A stretch of 38,356 bases of DNA from Peptoniphilaceae bacterium (GTDB lineage Bacteria; Bacillota; Clostridia; Tissierellales; Peptoniphilaceae). A program made the translations under genes and the position numbers. The notes beneath the pieces are model-generated. The model made no database searches. It was not told the DNA's origin and saw nothing but the letters and a program-made list of their open reading frames with translations. This document shows, piece after piece, positions 7,250 to 16,504 of the stretch (the stretch's first letter is position 1; each line of letters begins with the position of its first letter). Location of the stretch: positions 1 through 38,356 of the forward strand of contig JAQYEZ010000024.1 in NCBI GenBank assembly GCA_028723425.1, read 5' to 3'.

Positions 7250-9140
7250 GTATTTCTCCTGTTTTCATTCTTATTAAAAGGACATTAACATCAGAAGGAG
7301 ATACACCAGAAATTCTTGAAGCTTGTCCTATAGAGTCAGGTTTTATTTTGTTTAATTTTTCGGCTGATTCTTTTTTTAAGCCTGAAATTTTGCTATAGTC
7401 GATATTGGGACTTAGTTTTTTATTTTCATATTTTTTAAACTTGTCAATATCAATCATTTGCTTTCTTATATAGCCTTCATATTTTATTTCTGTTTGTACT
7501 TGAATTTGTTGGAATTTTGGAAGAGTAGGCCTATCAGGGTCAAATACTTCTAGCATCTTATAGGTCAATTCTGGTCTTTTTAAAAGATCATACAGGCTAT
7601 AGCCAGTTTTTATAGGATTTGAACCTAGTTTTTCAAGCTTTTTGTTAACTTCTGCCGTTGGATTAATATTAACAGATTTTAATCTTTCAATTTCACTTGT
7701 AATATTTTTCTTTTTTTTAAGCATTTTTTGGTATCTTTCTTCTGAAACTAGTCCTATATCGTAACCTTTTTGTGTAAGTCTTAAATCAGCATTATCTTGT
7801 CTCATAGTAAGTCTGTATTCACAACGTGATGTCATCATTCTGTAGGGCTCGTTTGTACCTTTTGTTACCAAGTCATCTATCAAAACTCCTATATAAGCAT
7901 CTGACCTATCTAAAATTAGAGGATCTTCGCCTTTAAGTTTTAAAGCCGCATTGATACCAGCTATAAGACCTTGACCGCCTGCTTCTTCATAACCAGAGGA
8001 TCCATTAATTTGGCCTGCAAAATACAAGTTTTCATAAGCTTTTGCTTCCAAAGTCCTTTTTAAATCTCTTGTATCAATCATATCGTATTCTATACCATAG
8101 GCAGGTCTCATTATTTTAGCATTTTCAAGACCTACTATAGTTTTATAAAACTGTTTTTGGATCTCTTGAGGCAATGTTGAAGATACCCCTTGTATATACA
8201 TTTCATTGGTAGATAAGGATTCTGGCTCTATAAAGACTTGGTGGGTGTCTCTATCTGGAAATCTTACCATCTTATCTTCTATAGATGGACAATATCTTGG
8301 GCCAACTCCTTTAACTATTCCTGCATACATAGGGCTTCTATCGAGATTATCCATAATAATTTCTTTGGTTTCTTCAGTGGTATAGGTCAAATAACATGGA
8401 TATTGCTCTCTATCTGAAAAGTCTTTGCCTTCATTCATAAAGGAAAAGGGGATGACCTCCTTATCACCTTCTTGAATTTCAGTCTTAGAATAATCAATAG
8501 TTGAAGAATCTACTCTAGCAGGAGTACCTGTTTTAAATCTTCTTAGCTTAAAACCTAAATCTTCCAAACATTCTGAAAGGTGAGTTGCTGCAGAAAGTCC
8601 ATGAGGTCCTGAAGTTTTTGAAAATTCTCCCATTAATATTTTTCCATTTAGATAGGTCCCTGTACAAACTATAACTGCTCTTGTAGGAAAAATAGCCCCT
8701 TGAACAGTTTCAACAGAAACTACCTTTCCATCTTCAACATTTATCTTGTCAACCTCTTGTTCAAACAAATCGAGATTCTTCTCATTTTCCAAAGTCTTTT
8801 TCATTTCAGTATGATATTTAATCTTATCTGCTTGAACTCTTAAAGAGTGAACAGCAGGACCCTTAGATGTGTTTAACATCCTAGATTGGATAAAGGTCTT
8901 ATCTATATTGATTGCCATTTCTCCACCTAAGGCATCTATTTCTCTTACTATATGACCCTTACCAGTACCACCTATATTGGGATTGCATGGCATATCTGCC
9001 ACTGATTCCATAGATGTTGTTAAGACTAAAGTCTTAAAACCCATTCTAGCTGTTGCTAGAGAAGCTTCACAGCCAGCATGACCTGCCCCTATTACTACAA
9101 CATCATAGGCTTGATCTAAATATTTCTTATTACTTTCCAA
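7242..9140 (-). CDS. mnmG: tRNA uridine-5-carboxymethylaminomethyl synthesis enzyme MnmG
   Basis: An FAD-dependent partner of MnmE that modifies U34 in the wobble position of certain tRNAs. It has an N-terminal Rossmann motif [16 protein letters not shown], the cysteine-containing [11 protein letters not shown], and [13 protein letters not shown] second conserved block is [19 protein letters not shown], and the GidA C-terminal helical domain ends at the stop. The start is unclear. I chose TTG at 9140, seven bases after AAGGAG, giving 632 residues. GTG at 9143 is the other candidate. The ATG at 9194 would add 18 residues deep inside mnmE. Either choice overlaps the mnmE end by about 11-14 bases. 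Confidence 0.92.
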   Translation of the reverse strand: MESNKKYLDQAYDVVVIGAGHAGCEASLATARMGFKTLVLTTSMESVADMPCNPNIGGTGKGHIVREIDALGGEMAINIDKTFIQSRMLNTSKGPAVHSLRVQADKIKYHTEMKKTLENEKNLDLFEQEVDKINVEDGKVVSVETVQGAIFPTRAVIVCTGTYLNGKILMGEFSKTSGPHGLSAATHLSECLEDLGFKLRRFKTGTPARVDSSTIDYSKTEIQEGDKEVIPFSFMNEGKDFSDREQYPCYLTYTTEETKEIIMDNLDRSPMYAGIVKGVGPRYCPSIEDKMVRFPDRDTHQVFIEPESLSTNEMYIQGVSSTLPQEIQKQFYKTIVGLENAKIMRPAYGIEYDMIDTRDLKRTLEAKAYENLYFAGQINGSSGYEEAGGQGLIAGINAALKLKGEDPLILDRSDAYIGVLIDDLVTKGTNEPYRMMTSRCEYRLTMRQDNADLRLTQKGYDIGLVSEERYQKMLKKKKNITSEIERLKSVNINPTAEVNKKLEKLGSNPIKTGYSLYDLLKRPELTYKMLEVFDPDRPTLPKFQQIQVQTEIKYEGYIRKQMIDIDKFKKYENKKLSPNIDYSKISGLKKESAEKLNKIKPDSIGQASRISGVSPSDVNVLLIRMKTGEIHG

Positions 9141-10497
9141 CACAAAACTCCTTAAATACTTTATCCATAATTTCATCAGAAACAGCTTCGCCAATTATTA
9201 GACCCAAATCTTCATAGGATGACCTAAGATCAACTTCTATAGCATCTATTGGTACCTGCCTCTTTATATCTCTAAGAGAATTTTCAAGCTTTTGTTTGGC
9301 TGATTTTAAAAGTCTTTCATGTCTTAGATTTGTGATTAAGACTGGTTCTTTTTCTAGCTGTTTGGTATCAAAGATATCTGAAATTAAATTTTCCAACCTA
9401 TCTATACCAACATTATTCTTCACAGAAGCTTCTATAATTGGTAGAGACAAATTTTTTATTTTATTGTAATTAAACTTTTGATCAAGGTCTGTCTTATTTA
9501 AAATAATAATAGATGTTCTATCCTTAATAAGGTCTATTATCTCTTGGTCTTCTCTATCAAATGGCCTTGAAGAATCAAAAATTCCAATAATCAAATCCGA
9601 AGTATTGGCAAGTTTTTTTGACCTATCAACACCAATTTGCTCAACAAGATCATCAGTTTCTCTTATACCTGCAGTATCATTTATCTTTAGAGTCAAATTT
9701 CCTAAAGATATATATTCGGTTATAGAATCTCTAGTAGTACCTGGTATATCTGTAACTATGGCCCTATTTTCTTTTAAAAGAGCATTCAAAAGCGAAGATT
9801 TCCCAACATTAGGCTTGCCAATAATTGTTGTGTTAACTCCTTCCTTGACAATTTTGCCATTCTTAGATGTACTAACAAGTTTATCTATCTTAGCCCTCGC
9901 TTCTTCCATGTAAGAAATAATATTATCGACAGGCAAATCTTCCCCATCTTCCGTAAAATTAATAGAATATTCAATCCTCGATAGAGCTTCCAGTTGACTC
10001 TTTCTAACATCGGCTATAGCATCTCTTAATGAGCCAGAAAGTTGTTCTAGACCAGATTTTTGTGAAAGTTCATTAGTTGAATTAATTATATCCAAAACGG
10101 CTTCAGCCTGAGAAAGATCAATTCTTCCATTCAAAAAAGCCCTTTTTGTAAATTCTCCTCTATCTGCCATGTAGGCTCCCTGATTTAATAGTAGATTTAG
10201 GATTTTTTTAACAGAAATATATGACCCATGGCAATTTATCTCGCAAATATCTTCCCTAGTATAGGTGTAGGGTCCTTTCATAAAGGCAACCATAACCTCA
10301 TCAATTAGCTCTTCTCCATCATAAATATAGCCAAATCTTAACTTTCTATTATCTCTGTCCTTATCAATTGGTCCACCCTTGTTAGGCCTAAAGATTCTAT
10401 TAATAATGTCAAAAGAATCATCGCCACTCATACGAACTATTGATATCCCCCCTGTTCCAGGAGGAGTTGAAATTGCCGCTATTGTTTTTTCACTCAT
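9130..10497 (-). CDS. mnmE: tRNA modification GTPase MnmE
   Basis: A 455-residue GTPase that works with MnmG in U34 modification. The N-terminal folate-binding domain begins with [21 protein letters not shown]. The central G domain is seen in [12 protein letters not shown] (P-loop, near residue 228), [10 protein letters not shown] (switch I), [11 protein letters not shown] (G3) and NKTD (G4). The protein ends in the diagnostic FCVGK, whose cysteine is conserved. An AAGGAAG ribosome binding site precedes the ATG. The gene probably has its own promoter at 10553-10579 and heads the mnmE-mnmG-rsmG unit. Confidence 0.97.
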   Translation of the reverse strand: MSEKTIAAISTPPGTGGISIVRMSGDDSFDIINRIFRPNKGGPIDKDRDNRKLRFGYIYDGEELIDEVMVAFMKGPYTYTREDICEINCHGSYISVKKILNLLLNQGAYMADRGEFTKRAFLNGRIDLSQAEAVLDIINSTNELSQKSGLEQLSGSLRDAIADVRKSQLEALSRIEYSINFTEDGEDLPVDNIISYMEEARAKIDKLVSTSKNGKIVKEGVNTTIIGKPNVGKSSLLNALLKENRAIVTDIPGTTRDSITEYISLGNLTLKINDTAGIRETDDLVEQIGVDRSKKLANTSDLIIGIFDSSRPFDREDQEIIDLIKDRTSIIILNKTDLDQKFNYNKIKNLSLPIIEASVKNNVGIDRLENLISDIFDTKQLEKEPVLITNLRHERLLKSAKQKLENSLRDIKRQVPIDAIEVDLRSSYEDLGLIIGEAVSDEIMDKVFKEFCVGK

Positions 10498-10552
10498 AAT
10501 TCTTCCTTTCTTTTAACGATAGTTTACCTTTGACATAAACTTTATTCTTTGA

Positions 10553-10579
10553 TTATATTTATATTTTAGCACCTGTCAA
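10553..10579 (-). promoter_or_regulatory. Probable mnmE promoter
   Basis: Leftward TTGACA (10574-10579) and TATAAT (10553-10558) both match consensus. The 15-base spacing is shorter than ideal. It lies 55-80 bases before the mnmE start. Confidence 0.5.
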
Positions 10580-10625
10580 TCTTTTTACAAATCTAATCTT
10601 AAAGATAATTTTCTTTAAACAAATA

Positions 10626-10649
10626 GAGATGTTTCACGTGAAACATCTC
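10626..10649 (-). terminator. Possible jag terminator formed by the extended parS palindrome
   Basis: The perfect 12-base arms GAGATGTTTCAC/GTGAAACATCTC follow the jag stop on the leftward strand and are trailed by TATTTGTTT. The hairpin could end the rpmH-jag transcript as well as bind ParB. The two roles are not mutually exclusive. Confidence 0.4.
10630..10645. promoter_or_regulatory. parS site (perfect consensus) between jag and mnmE
   Basis: The sequence TGTTTCACGTGAAACA is the exact parS palindrome known from Bacillus subtilis. It is about 3 kb from oriC. The symmetry extends outwards to GAGATG/CATCTC. Confidence 0.95.
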
Positions 10650-10657
10650 CTTAGCTT

Positions 10658-11533
10658 TTACTTAATATCTACAACAACATATCTATTTGGTTCTTGACCT
10701 TCAGAATAAGAAGTTAAGCCTTCATATTTTGCAATTTGTTCGTGAGCAAGTCTTCTTTCATAGGAATTCATATATTTTAAATTCCATTTTTTTCTTGTTT
10801 TTGCAACTCTTCTTGCCGCATAATCAGCTTGCTCTATGATTTTATCATCCCTACGTTTTTTGTAGTTGTTAATGTCAATATTTACTTTGAGATCATTAGC
10901 TTTGGCCTTTAAAGATTTTCTAATTATTAATTCTATAGCATCTATTGTTTTTCCACCCTTGCCTATAGCTATACCTGTATCTCTTTCATCGATTTTTGCC
11001 TCAAGTTTTATGATATTTCCCTCAAGATTTCCTATAACTTTAACATTTTCAAAGTGCATAGCCTCAAGGATTTCTTTGAAAAATTCTTTGGCCCTATAAT
11101 ATCTTTCTATATTATTTTTTTGCCTATCCTCTTCACTTTGATTTTCATCAAGATCATTTTCATCTTCTTCTTGCTTATAATACAGATCAGATTGATTTTC
11201 AAAAACTTCTTCTTTTTCCTTTGCTTGATCTTTTAGTAAATTATCATCATCAAGCACATCTTCTTGGTAAGTTTGGTCATTTAAAATTTCAAGCTCATCA
11301 AAAAGACTTTCATTTTCAAGATCTTCTTTTATTTCTTCAAGATCCTCGTTTATATCATCATCGTAAGTTATCTTTATTACAGCATCTTTTTGACCTATCA
11401 AGCCTAGAAATCCATTAGATTCTTCCTCTAATACCTCTATTTCAACCTCATCAATAATCTTATTTATTTGGCGCAAAGCTTCTTCTATGGCTTGGTCTTT
11501 GGTCCTTGCTGATTTAATTATTGTTTTTTTCAT
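10658..11533 (-). CDS. jag: RNA-binding protein Jag/KhpB
   Basis: A cytoplasmic RNA-binding protein (KhpB, EloR, SpoIIIJ-associated) linked to cell elongation and division control in relatives. The Jag N-terminal domain spans residues 1-55 (KKTIIKSARTKDQAIEEAL to GFLGLIGQKDAVIKI). A long acidic Glu/Asp linker covers about 60-140. The KH domain has the GKGGKT loop in GIAIGKGGKTIDAIE. A C-terminal R3H domain includes NSYERRLAHE. The linker is longer than in many relatives. The start overlaps yidC by 20 bases, as expected for the conserved yidC-jag pair. Confidence 0.95.
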   Translation of the reverse strand: MKKTIIKSARTKDQAIEEALRQINKIIDEVEIEVLEEESNGFLGLIGQKDAVIKITYDDDINEDLEEIKEDLENESLFDELEILNDQTYQEDVLDDDNLLKDQAKEKEEVFENQSDLYYKQEEDENDLDENQSEEDRQKNNIERYYRAKEFFKEILEAMHFENVKVIGNLEGNIIKLEAKIDERDTGIAIGKGGKTIDAIELIIRKSLKAKANDLKVNIDINNYKKRRDDKIIEQADYAARRVAKTRKKWNLKYMNSYERRLAHEQIAKYEGLTSYSEGQEPNRYVVVDIK

Positions 11534-12251
11534 CTTCTACCTCTTTTTCGCCTTGTTTTTTACCAATAACATAAGTAACTGCTAGCATAATCAACCTAAT
11601 TACAGAACTTGTTGTCCAATAAAGTGGAAGTCCAGCTGGTAAATTTCTAAACATAAAGAAATATAAGAGCGGCATAATAAGGAACATATTGTTCATAGAA
11701 CTCATAGGGTTATTTTCACCAGACATTTGTGGATTTGTCTTCATAGAAAATAAGGAATTTGCAAACTGAGTCAAACTTGTAAGTAAAGGTAGACCATAAA
11801 ATAGTGGGTCTTTTTCTTGTAGGGTAGGTACCCAATAAAAATTATCCTTAATATGTTCGATTCCTTCCTTAAATACATAAGCTTTAGGATCTCTAATAAC
11901 TCTATATAAAGCCATCAAAATTACAAGTTGGAAAATCATAACCAAACAAGAGGAAATTCCAGGACTTATCCCTTCTTCCTTATACAATTGTTGCATTTTT
12001 TGTTGCATTATTTGTGGATCATAAGAGTACTTTTTTTGGATCTCATCCATTTTTGGTTTTAACTGGCTTGATTTCTCTGCAGTCTTTTTTTGGTTTGACA
12101 TCATTGGTATTGTAATAATATTTACAATAATTGTCATTATTATGATAGAAATAGCATAGAAACTTACATCGGCTGATTCAGTAAAGTTATTAGCCAAGGT
12201 TTCATATATCCATCTCATTAGTGCACCTAGTAAAGTGGCTATAAAATTCAT
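11514..12251 (-). CDS. yidC: Membrane protein insertase YidC
   Basis: A 245-residue Oxa1/YidC insertase that places proteins into the membrane with or without SecYEG. The core 60KD_IMP domain is visible: helix 1 near residues 30-50 (ISIIIMTIIVNIITIPMM), a cytoplasmic hairpin with KPKMDEIQKKYS, then three further helices. NMFLIMPLLYFFMFRNLPAG and GLPLYWTTSSVIRL are typical C-terminal signatures. No lipobox cysteine is seen at the N-terminus, unlike many Gram-positive YidC proteins. The tail is charged (KKQGEKEVEDEK). It is translated together with jag. Confidence 0.95.
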   Translation of the reverse strand: MNFIATLLGALMRWIYETLANNFTESADVSFYAISIIIMTIIVNIITIPMMSNQKKTAEKSSQLKPKMDEIQKKYSYDPQIMQQKMQQLYKEEGISPGISSCLVMIFQLVILMALYRVIRDPKAYVFKEGIEHIKDNFYWVPTLQEKDPLFYGLPLLTSLTQFANSLFSMKTNPQMSGENNPMSSMNNMFLIMPLLYFFMFRNLPAGLPLYWTTSSVIRLIMLAVTYVIGKKQGEKEVEDEKNNN

Positions 12252-12326
12252 ATATCTCTCCTATTTGTATAGTAATTTATTTATTAAAAGAAAATAATAA
12301 ATAATAGCATATAAAAAATTTTTCTT

Positions 12327-12548
12327 TTAATATTTTTCAACTGGATCATATCCACCCTTAGAAAAAGGATTACATCTTAAAATTCTCCACACTGATTTAA
12401 AAAATGCCTTGAAAAAACCATACTTTTTAAAGCACTCATAAGCGTATTGACTGCAAGTAGGATAATATTTGCATTTTCCAAAACCCAATTGTGGAGAAAT
12501 ATATAATTGATAAAATTTAATCAATCTAAGAAAAAGTTTATTTACCAT
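12327..12548 (-). CDS. yidD: Membrane protein insertion efficiency factor YidD
   Basis: A small (73 residues) membrane-associated protein that helps YidC-dependent insertion. The family pattern is clear: [14 protein letters not shown], then [19 protein letters not shown], and [17 protein letters not shown] near the C-terminus. The start at 12548 gives the family length and overlaps the rnpA end by 11 bases. An upstream in-frame ATG at 12614 would add 22 residues inside rnpA and is not favoured. Confidence 0.93.
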   Translation of the reverse strand: MVNKLFLRLIKFYQLYISPQLGFGKCKYYPTCSQYAYECFKKYGFFKAFFKSVWRILRCNPFSKGGYDPVEKY

Positions 12549-12888
12549 ATCTAATTCTCTTTTTCCTTTTGGCAAGGCCAAAAATATGATTAATAGAAGA
12601 TTTAAGTTGATCATATGTATAGTCTACAGTATGTCTTTTCGGGATTATAATTATATCTACATTATTGATGTTATTATAATTATGTCTGATAATTTCTCTA
12701 AGTCTTCTTTTAAGTTTGTTTCTTCGATTGGCTTTTCCAACTTTTTTAGAAATGGAAAAGCCAAATCTAGGATGGTCTAAACCATTATTTTTTATTAAAA
12801 TTGTAAAGTCTCTGTTATAAAAAGCTTTTGATTTTTTATAAACTCTTTCAAAGTCTGTATTCTTCCTTAAACTTAATTGTTTTTCCAT
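12538..12888 (-). CDS. rnpA: Ribonuclease P protein component
   Basis: The 116-residue basic protein subunit of RNase P, which assists the catalytic RNA in removing tRNA 5' leaders. It begins with the typical [18 protein letters not shown]. It carries the RNR signature in [18 protein letters not shown] (about residues 50-67), which contacts the RNA. It sits between rpmH and yidD in the conserved order. Expression relative to rpmH may be reduced by the hairpin at 12917-12943. Confidence 0.96.
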   Translation of the reverse strand: MEKQLSLRKNTDFERVYKKSKAFYNRDFTILIKNNGLDHPRFGFSISKKVGKANRRNKLKRRLREIIRHNYNNINNVDIIIIPKRHTVDYTYDQLKSSINHIFGLAKRKKRIRYGK

Positions 12889-12916
12889 TAGAATCCATTC
12901 TCAAAATTCTACAATA

Positions 12917-12943
12917 TAAAAAAGCCATAAGCTATTTCTTATG
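12917..12943 (-). terminator. Hairpin between rpmH and rnpA, possible attenuator
   Basis: A perfect CATAAG/CTTATG stem with a six-base loop is followed on the leftward strand by GCTTTTTT. The upstream arm includes the rpmH stop codon. It looks like a weak intrinsic terminator that would let L34 be made in excess over RnpA. Confidence 0.6.
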
Positions 12944-13073
12944 CAGATAATCTTTTTCTACCTTTTTTCCTTCTAGCTTTTAATACTCTTCTTCCACCTG
13001 GAGAAGACATTCTTTTTCTAAAACCATGTACTTTACTTCTCTTTCTTCTGTTTGGTTGATAAGTTCTTTTCAT
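12939..13073 (-). CDS. rpmH: 50S ribosomal protein L34
   Basis: A 44-residue, very basic protein that starts [20 protein letters not shown] and ends KGRKRLSA, the hallmark sequence of bacterial L34. A perfect AGGAGG site (13082-13087) lies 8 bases before the ATG and a strong promoter precedes it. It is the first gene of the leftward arm, immediately next to oriC, as in most Firmicutes. Confidence 0.98.
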   Translation of the reverse strand: MKRTYQPNRRKRSKVHGFRKRMSSPGGRRVLKARRKKGRKRLSA

Positions 13074-13110
13074 CTTTATCACCTCCTGTTAATAATTTAC
13101 GCTAGTCTTA

Positions 13111-13139
13111 ATTATATTTAAAAAAGCCTATACTGTCAA
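13111..13139 (-). promoter_or_regulatory. rpmH promoter
   Basis: Consensus TTGACA (13134-13139) and TATAAT (13111-13116) with the ideal 17-base spacing, reading leftward. It drives rpmH and probably the genes behind it. Confidence 0.85.
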
Positions 13140-13230
13140 GGTTTTACCTAGTAAAATTAGATAAATTAATTATTCATTTAATAAATAAAATTTTATGCAG
13201 AATTAAGCTAATTTTGCATAAGTAATCATG

Positions 13231-13741
13231 TGTGGATAAGTTTTTTTATAAATATTTTATCCACAACCAATAAAGATAGATTTTTTTAAAAATTTACTGC
13301 ATAAAAAATTAGTTTTTTTAATAGAGCATTTTCCAATCACCTTAATTTAGGAACAAATAAATAAAACTATTACATTATTTTAATAATTTACCAACTTATC
13401 CACTTTATCCACATCAAAATGTTAAGCTAAAATATATTTCCCTATACTTTATCCAAAACTTATCAACAAATTGTGGATAACTTGATTGAATGGCATAATT
13501 AGTGTATAATTTGATGTGTATAAGATATTAATAAAGGGATTTTTCCTAATATTTTTGAGATGTTTTTGTGGATAAGTTTTTAAAATCTTCTCTTTTTTTT
13601 ATTTATATTAAAAAAAATCCTTATTTTCCAATAAAATAATAATCCACAAAATACTTATCCACAAGTTATCCGCAAATTGTGGATAAGTAGATAAAAATAG
13701 GCTTAACTATTATTTTATCAGTATTTTTACCTTGTGGATAT
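13231..13741. other. oriC: oriC, upstream part: DnaA-box cluster before dnaA
   Basis: The 660-base rpmH-dnaA gap holds no gene. It contains perfect TTATCCACA boxes on either strand at 13231, 13257, 13405, 13472, 13567, 13655 and 13678. A TTATACACA-type box is at 13515. Near matches lie at 13396, 13460, 13501, 13640, 13666 and 13733. Long AT-rich runs lie between them. Box density is highest at 13396-13480 and 13640-13686. With the second cluster behind dnaA this forms a bipartite origin like that of Bacillus subtilis. Confidence 0.93.
13482..13510 (+). promoter_or_regulatory. dnaA promoter, surrounded by DnaA boxes
   Basis: TTGATT (13482-13487) and TATAAT (13505-13510) are spaced by 17 bases. 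DnaA boxes lie directly upstream (13472-13480) and downstream (13515-13523), and a near match overlaps the -10 box. This arrangement suggests repression of dnaA by its own product. Confidence 0.65.
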
Positions 13742-13763
13742 TATTTTTAAGATCGGAGAAATA

Positions 13764-15146
13764 ATGAAGAGTATAGAATACATTACTAATGAATTAAAAA
13801 AACAAATGAAAATGAATATTCCTGATGAAGGTCAATATAAAACTTGGATAGATATTATTCAACCCTTAAATTTATACAAGGATGTCATCTATTTAGAAAT
13901 TGACAAATCAGAGGATATGATTTTTATCTACAAGCAGCTTTGGGTTCCTCAACTTCAAGCTTGTCTTGATAAAATCAACAAAGAAGAAGGAACAAACCTT
14001 AAAATAGATGTAGTTGCCAAAGATTCTGACCAGTATGAAAAAATCCTAGCTTTGGGAAGAAATACAGATGAAAATGGTCAACTTGTAATGGATGCTGTAA
14101 AATCCTACCCAAGACCAATCCTTAACCCAACCTACACTTTTGAAAATTTTGTCCAAGGAAAATCTAATGCTTTTGCCTTAACAGTTGCAGAATCTGTAGC
14201 CAAAAATGCTAGTAGATCAGAAGTTATAAGATCCTATAATCCACTATTTATATATGGGGCATCTGGCCTAGGCAAGACTCACTTAATGCAAGCCATAGCC
14301 CATAGGGTCCTAGAAAATCGTGATGATGCCTACGTTATGTACATTTCAAGTGAGAAGTTCACCAATGAGTTGATAACCTCCCTTGGCAAAAGGCAAATGC
14401 CAGCCTTTAAAGAAAAATATAGGTCGGCTGATATCCTATTAATAGATGATATCCAATTTATCTCAGGCAAAGAATCAACCCAAGAAGAACTTTTCCATAC
14501 CTTTGAAGACCTCTATAACTCAGGCAAACAAATAGTTATATCTTCTGATAAACCTCCAAAAGAAATTAATGATTTGGAAGATAGACTAGTTACAAGGTTT
14601 GGTTGGGGTTTGTTGGCAGATATATCTAAGCCTGATTTTGAAACAAGAGTAGCCATTCTCCAAAAGAAATTAGAAGAAATTGGGGTTGATGTTGATAACA
14701 ACATTTTAGAATATATAGCAGAAAATATTGATACCAATATAAGAGATTTAGAGGGAGCTTTATCCACAGCTATAGCTTGTGCAAAGTCTGATGGCAGAAT
14801 AACAGTAACTATTGATGATGCCCTCCAAGGAGTGGAATCTAGAGTAAGTGATAAAAAGGTAAAAAGACTTACTATCAAAGATATACAAGGAGCAGTTGCC
14901 AATAAATATAATATAAAGCTTAATGATTTAAAAGGAAAATCCAGAAAAAAGGAAATAGTTATACCAAGGCAAATAGCCATGTACTTGTGTAGGGAACTTT
15001 TGAGTACGTCCTTGGTTTCTATAGCCAATGAATTTAATAGGGACCACACAACAATTATGCATGGTTATGAAAAAATCGAAGTAGAAATGCAAGAATCAGA
15101 AATTTTGCGTCAAGATATTGAAGATTTAATTAAAGAATTAAAGTAG
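13764..15146 (+). CDS. dnaA: Chromosomal replication initiator protein DnaA
   Basis: A 460-residue AAA+ initiator that binds DnaA boxes and melts the origin. Domain I is at residues 1-80. The AAA+ core has Walker A GASGLGKTHLMQAIAH and Walker B DILLIDDIQFISGK, with the sensor segment LVTRFGWGLLADI following. Domain IV carries the DNA-reading helix-turn-helix in STSLVSIANEFNRDHTTIMH. The start at 13764 has GGAG at a suitable distance. The earlier in-frame ATG at 13734 overlaps a DnaA box and lacks a ribosome binding site. LLADISKPDFETR has a local variation from the more usual V-A-x-I-x-P-P. Confidence 0.98.
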   Translation: MKSIEYITNELKKQMKMNIPDEGQYKTWIDIIQPLNLYKDVIYLEIDKSEDMIFIYKQLWVPQLQACLDKINKEEGTNLKIDVVAKDSDQYEKILALGRNTDENGQLVMDAVKSYPRPILNPTYTFENFVQGKSNAFALTVAESVAKNASRSEVIRSYNPLFIYGASGLGKTHLMQAIAHRVLENRDDAYVMYISSEKFTNELITSLGKRQMPAFKEKYRSADILLIDDIQFISGKESTQEELFHTFEDLYNSGKQIVISSDKPPKEINDLEDRLVTRFGWGLLADISKPDFETRVAILQKKLEEIGVDVDNNILEYIAENIDTNIRDLEGALSTAIACAKSDGRITVTIDDALQGVESRVSDKKVKRLTIKDIQGAVANKYNIKLNDLKGKSRKKEIVIPRQIAMYLCRELLSTSLVSIANEFNRDHTTIMHGYEKIEVEMQESEILRQDIEDLIKELK

Positions 15147-15149
15147 AAC

Positions 15150-15335
15150 TTATCCACAATTTGTGAATAAGTCTGTGGATAAAGCTGTTAATAAGTAAAG
15201 TTATAAAATTTTTCCAAAAATCAAGGTGGATTATGTTGATAAGTAGGCAATTTTTCCTAGTACTTTCCACATTTTATTAAATTAATAAAACTTTTAAATA
15301 CTAACATTAACTAGACTTATCCACTTTTATACATC
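15150..15335. other. oriC: oriC, downstream part: DnaA boxes between dnaA and dnaN
   Basis: The 236-base gap holds TTATCCACA (15150), TTATTCACA on the reverse strand (15162) and TTATCCACA reversed (15174). A near match TGTTGATAA is at 15235. Two boxes one base apart, TTATCCACT (15317) and TTATACATC (15327), directly precede the trio element. The region between is AT-rich. Confidence 0.88.
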
Positions 15336-15337
15336 AC

Positions 15338-15355
15338 CTACTACTACTACAACTA
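15338..15355 (+). other. DnaA-trio unwinding element
   Basis: CTACTACTACTACAACTA on this strand reads 3'-GAT-GAT-GAT-GAT-GTT-GAT on the other. This is the trinucleotide series described as the DnaA-trio in Bacillus subtilis, which guides DnaA onto single-stranded DNA. It lies three bases after a pair of DnaA boxes, the expected geometry, and is followed by AT-rich sequence. Confidence 0.75.
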
Positions 15356-15382
15356 AACTTATATAACTATTAGGAGAACAAT

Positions 15383-16495
15383 ATGAAACTAAAGATTAAT
15401 CAAAGAGAATTATTAAATGGAATTTCTATAGCTCAAAGGGCAGTATCCAAAAAAACAAATATACAGATTCATGAATTAATATACTTTCAAGCCAAAGATG
15501 ACTGTCTCTTATTGTCTTCTTTTGATGGAGAAATAGCTTTAAAAACTAAAGTTTTTTGCTCAGTAGAAGAGGAAGGAGAACTAGCTGTAAATGCAAATAT
15601 TATAGCTAATATAGTAAGAAAATTGCCAGATGATTTAGTAACTATAAAATTAAATAATGGAAAAATTACTATACAATGCGAGGATTCCAAATTTAATATC
15701 ATTGCTTTTGATTATTATGAAAAAGAAGATATACAAATACCTGAAGTTGACCCTATAGAAATAGATAATGATAAATTAAAAAGATCAATAATCCAAACAG
15801 AGTTTGCGACATCACTTGATGAAACAAAACTTGCCTTAACTGGAATTCTTTTTGAGCTAAAAGAGGGATTTTTAAATTTTGTTGCCCTTGACGGTTACAG
15901 GGTTGCTTTAAAAAAATTAAATATTTCCTATCCGAGTGATTTGGAAAATCTTAGGTTGATACTACCAAAAAGATCAATAACAGAATGGATAAGGATAATA
16001 GGAGATGAACAAATAACCAAAATCTATAAATCAGATAATGACCTTATCTTTGACTCAGACCTTACTACTATGGCATGCAAGGTAATAGACAAAAATTATA
16101 TAGATTATACCAATATTATTTCTGATATATCTACTACATCTGTATATATTGATAGGAAAGCCTTGATTGATTCTTTGGAGAGAGCTCAATTATTAACAGA
16201 TTCTCAAAGAGCTAATTTAATAAAAATAAGCATAGAAGATACTACCATGCTTATAGAGTCAAACTCAGAAATAGGTAATGTAAGAGAGCTAATAGACATT
16301 GATAAAGAAGGGGATAACTTAAATATAGCCTTTAATGCAAAGTATCTCTTAGATGGTGTAAGGGCTTGTGATACAGATACTATCAAAATGAACTTTAAAT
16401 CATCTCTAAATCCTTGTCTTATTTATCCTAAAGATAGTACAAGAGAAGACGAGGACTACATCTACTTGGCTTTACCAGTTAGATTAGCAAACTAG
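15383..16495 (+). CDS. dnaN: DNA polymerase III beta subunit (sliding clamp)
   Basis: A 370-residue clamp that encircles DNA and tethers the replicative polymerase. Three repeated clamp domains of about 120 residues are present: the start MKLKINQRELLNGISIAQRAV, the middle TSLDETKLALTGILFEL plus FVALDGYRVALKK, and the C-terminal half ending YIYLALPVRLAN (family ends P-x-R). An AGGAG site lies 7 bases before the ATG. It follows the origin element and starts a run of closely spaced genes to gyrA. Confidence 0.97.
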   Translation: MKLKINQRELLNGISIAQRAVSKKTNIQIHELIYFQAKDDCLLLSSFDGEIALKTKVFCSVEEEGELAVNANIIANIVRKLPDDLVTIKLNNGKITIQCEDSKFNIIAFDYYEKEDIQIPEVDPIEIDNDKLKRSIIQTEFATSLDETKLALTGILFELKEGFLNFVALDGYRVALKKLNISYPSDLENLRLILPKRSITEWIRIIGDEQITKIYKSDNDLIFDSDLTTMACKVIDKNYIDYTNIISDISTTSVYIDRKALIDSLERAQLLTDSQRANLIKISIEDTTMLIESNSEIGNVRELIDIDKEGDNLNIAFNAKYLLDGVRACDTDTIKMNFKSSLNPCLIYPKDSTREDEDYIYLALPVRLAN

Positions 16496-16504
16496 GAGTT
16501 TTTT

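Noticed and set aside
9144-9194. Upstream ATG start for MnmG
   Set aside because: It lies deep in mnmE, lacks a good ribosome binding site and adds residues not found in the family; TTG or GTG at 9140/9143 follows AAGGAG.
10531-10560. Rightward TTGACA/TATATT promoter-like pair
   Set aside because: It would transcribe antisense into jag with no gene to serve; 18-base spacing and AT-rich background make chance likely.
13734-13763. Earlier ATG for DnaA
   Set aside because: The codon overlaps a DnaA box and has no ribosome binding site; the start at 13764 has GGAG and gives the expected N-terminus.
14513-15049. 178-residue frame opposite dnaA
   Set aside because: It is antisense to the most conserved part of dnaA and shows no family features.
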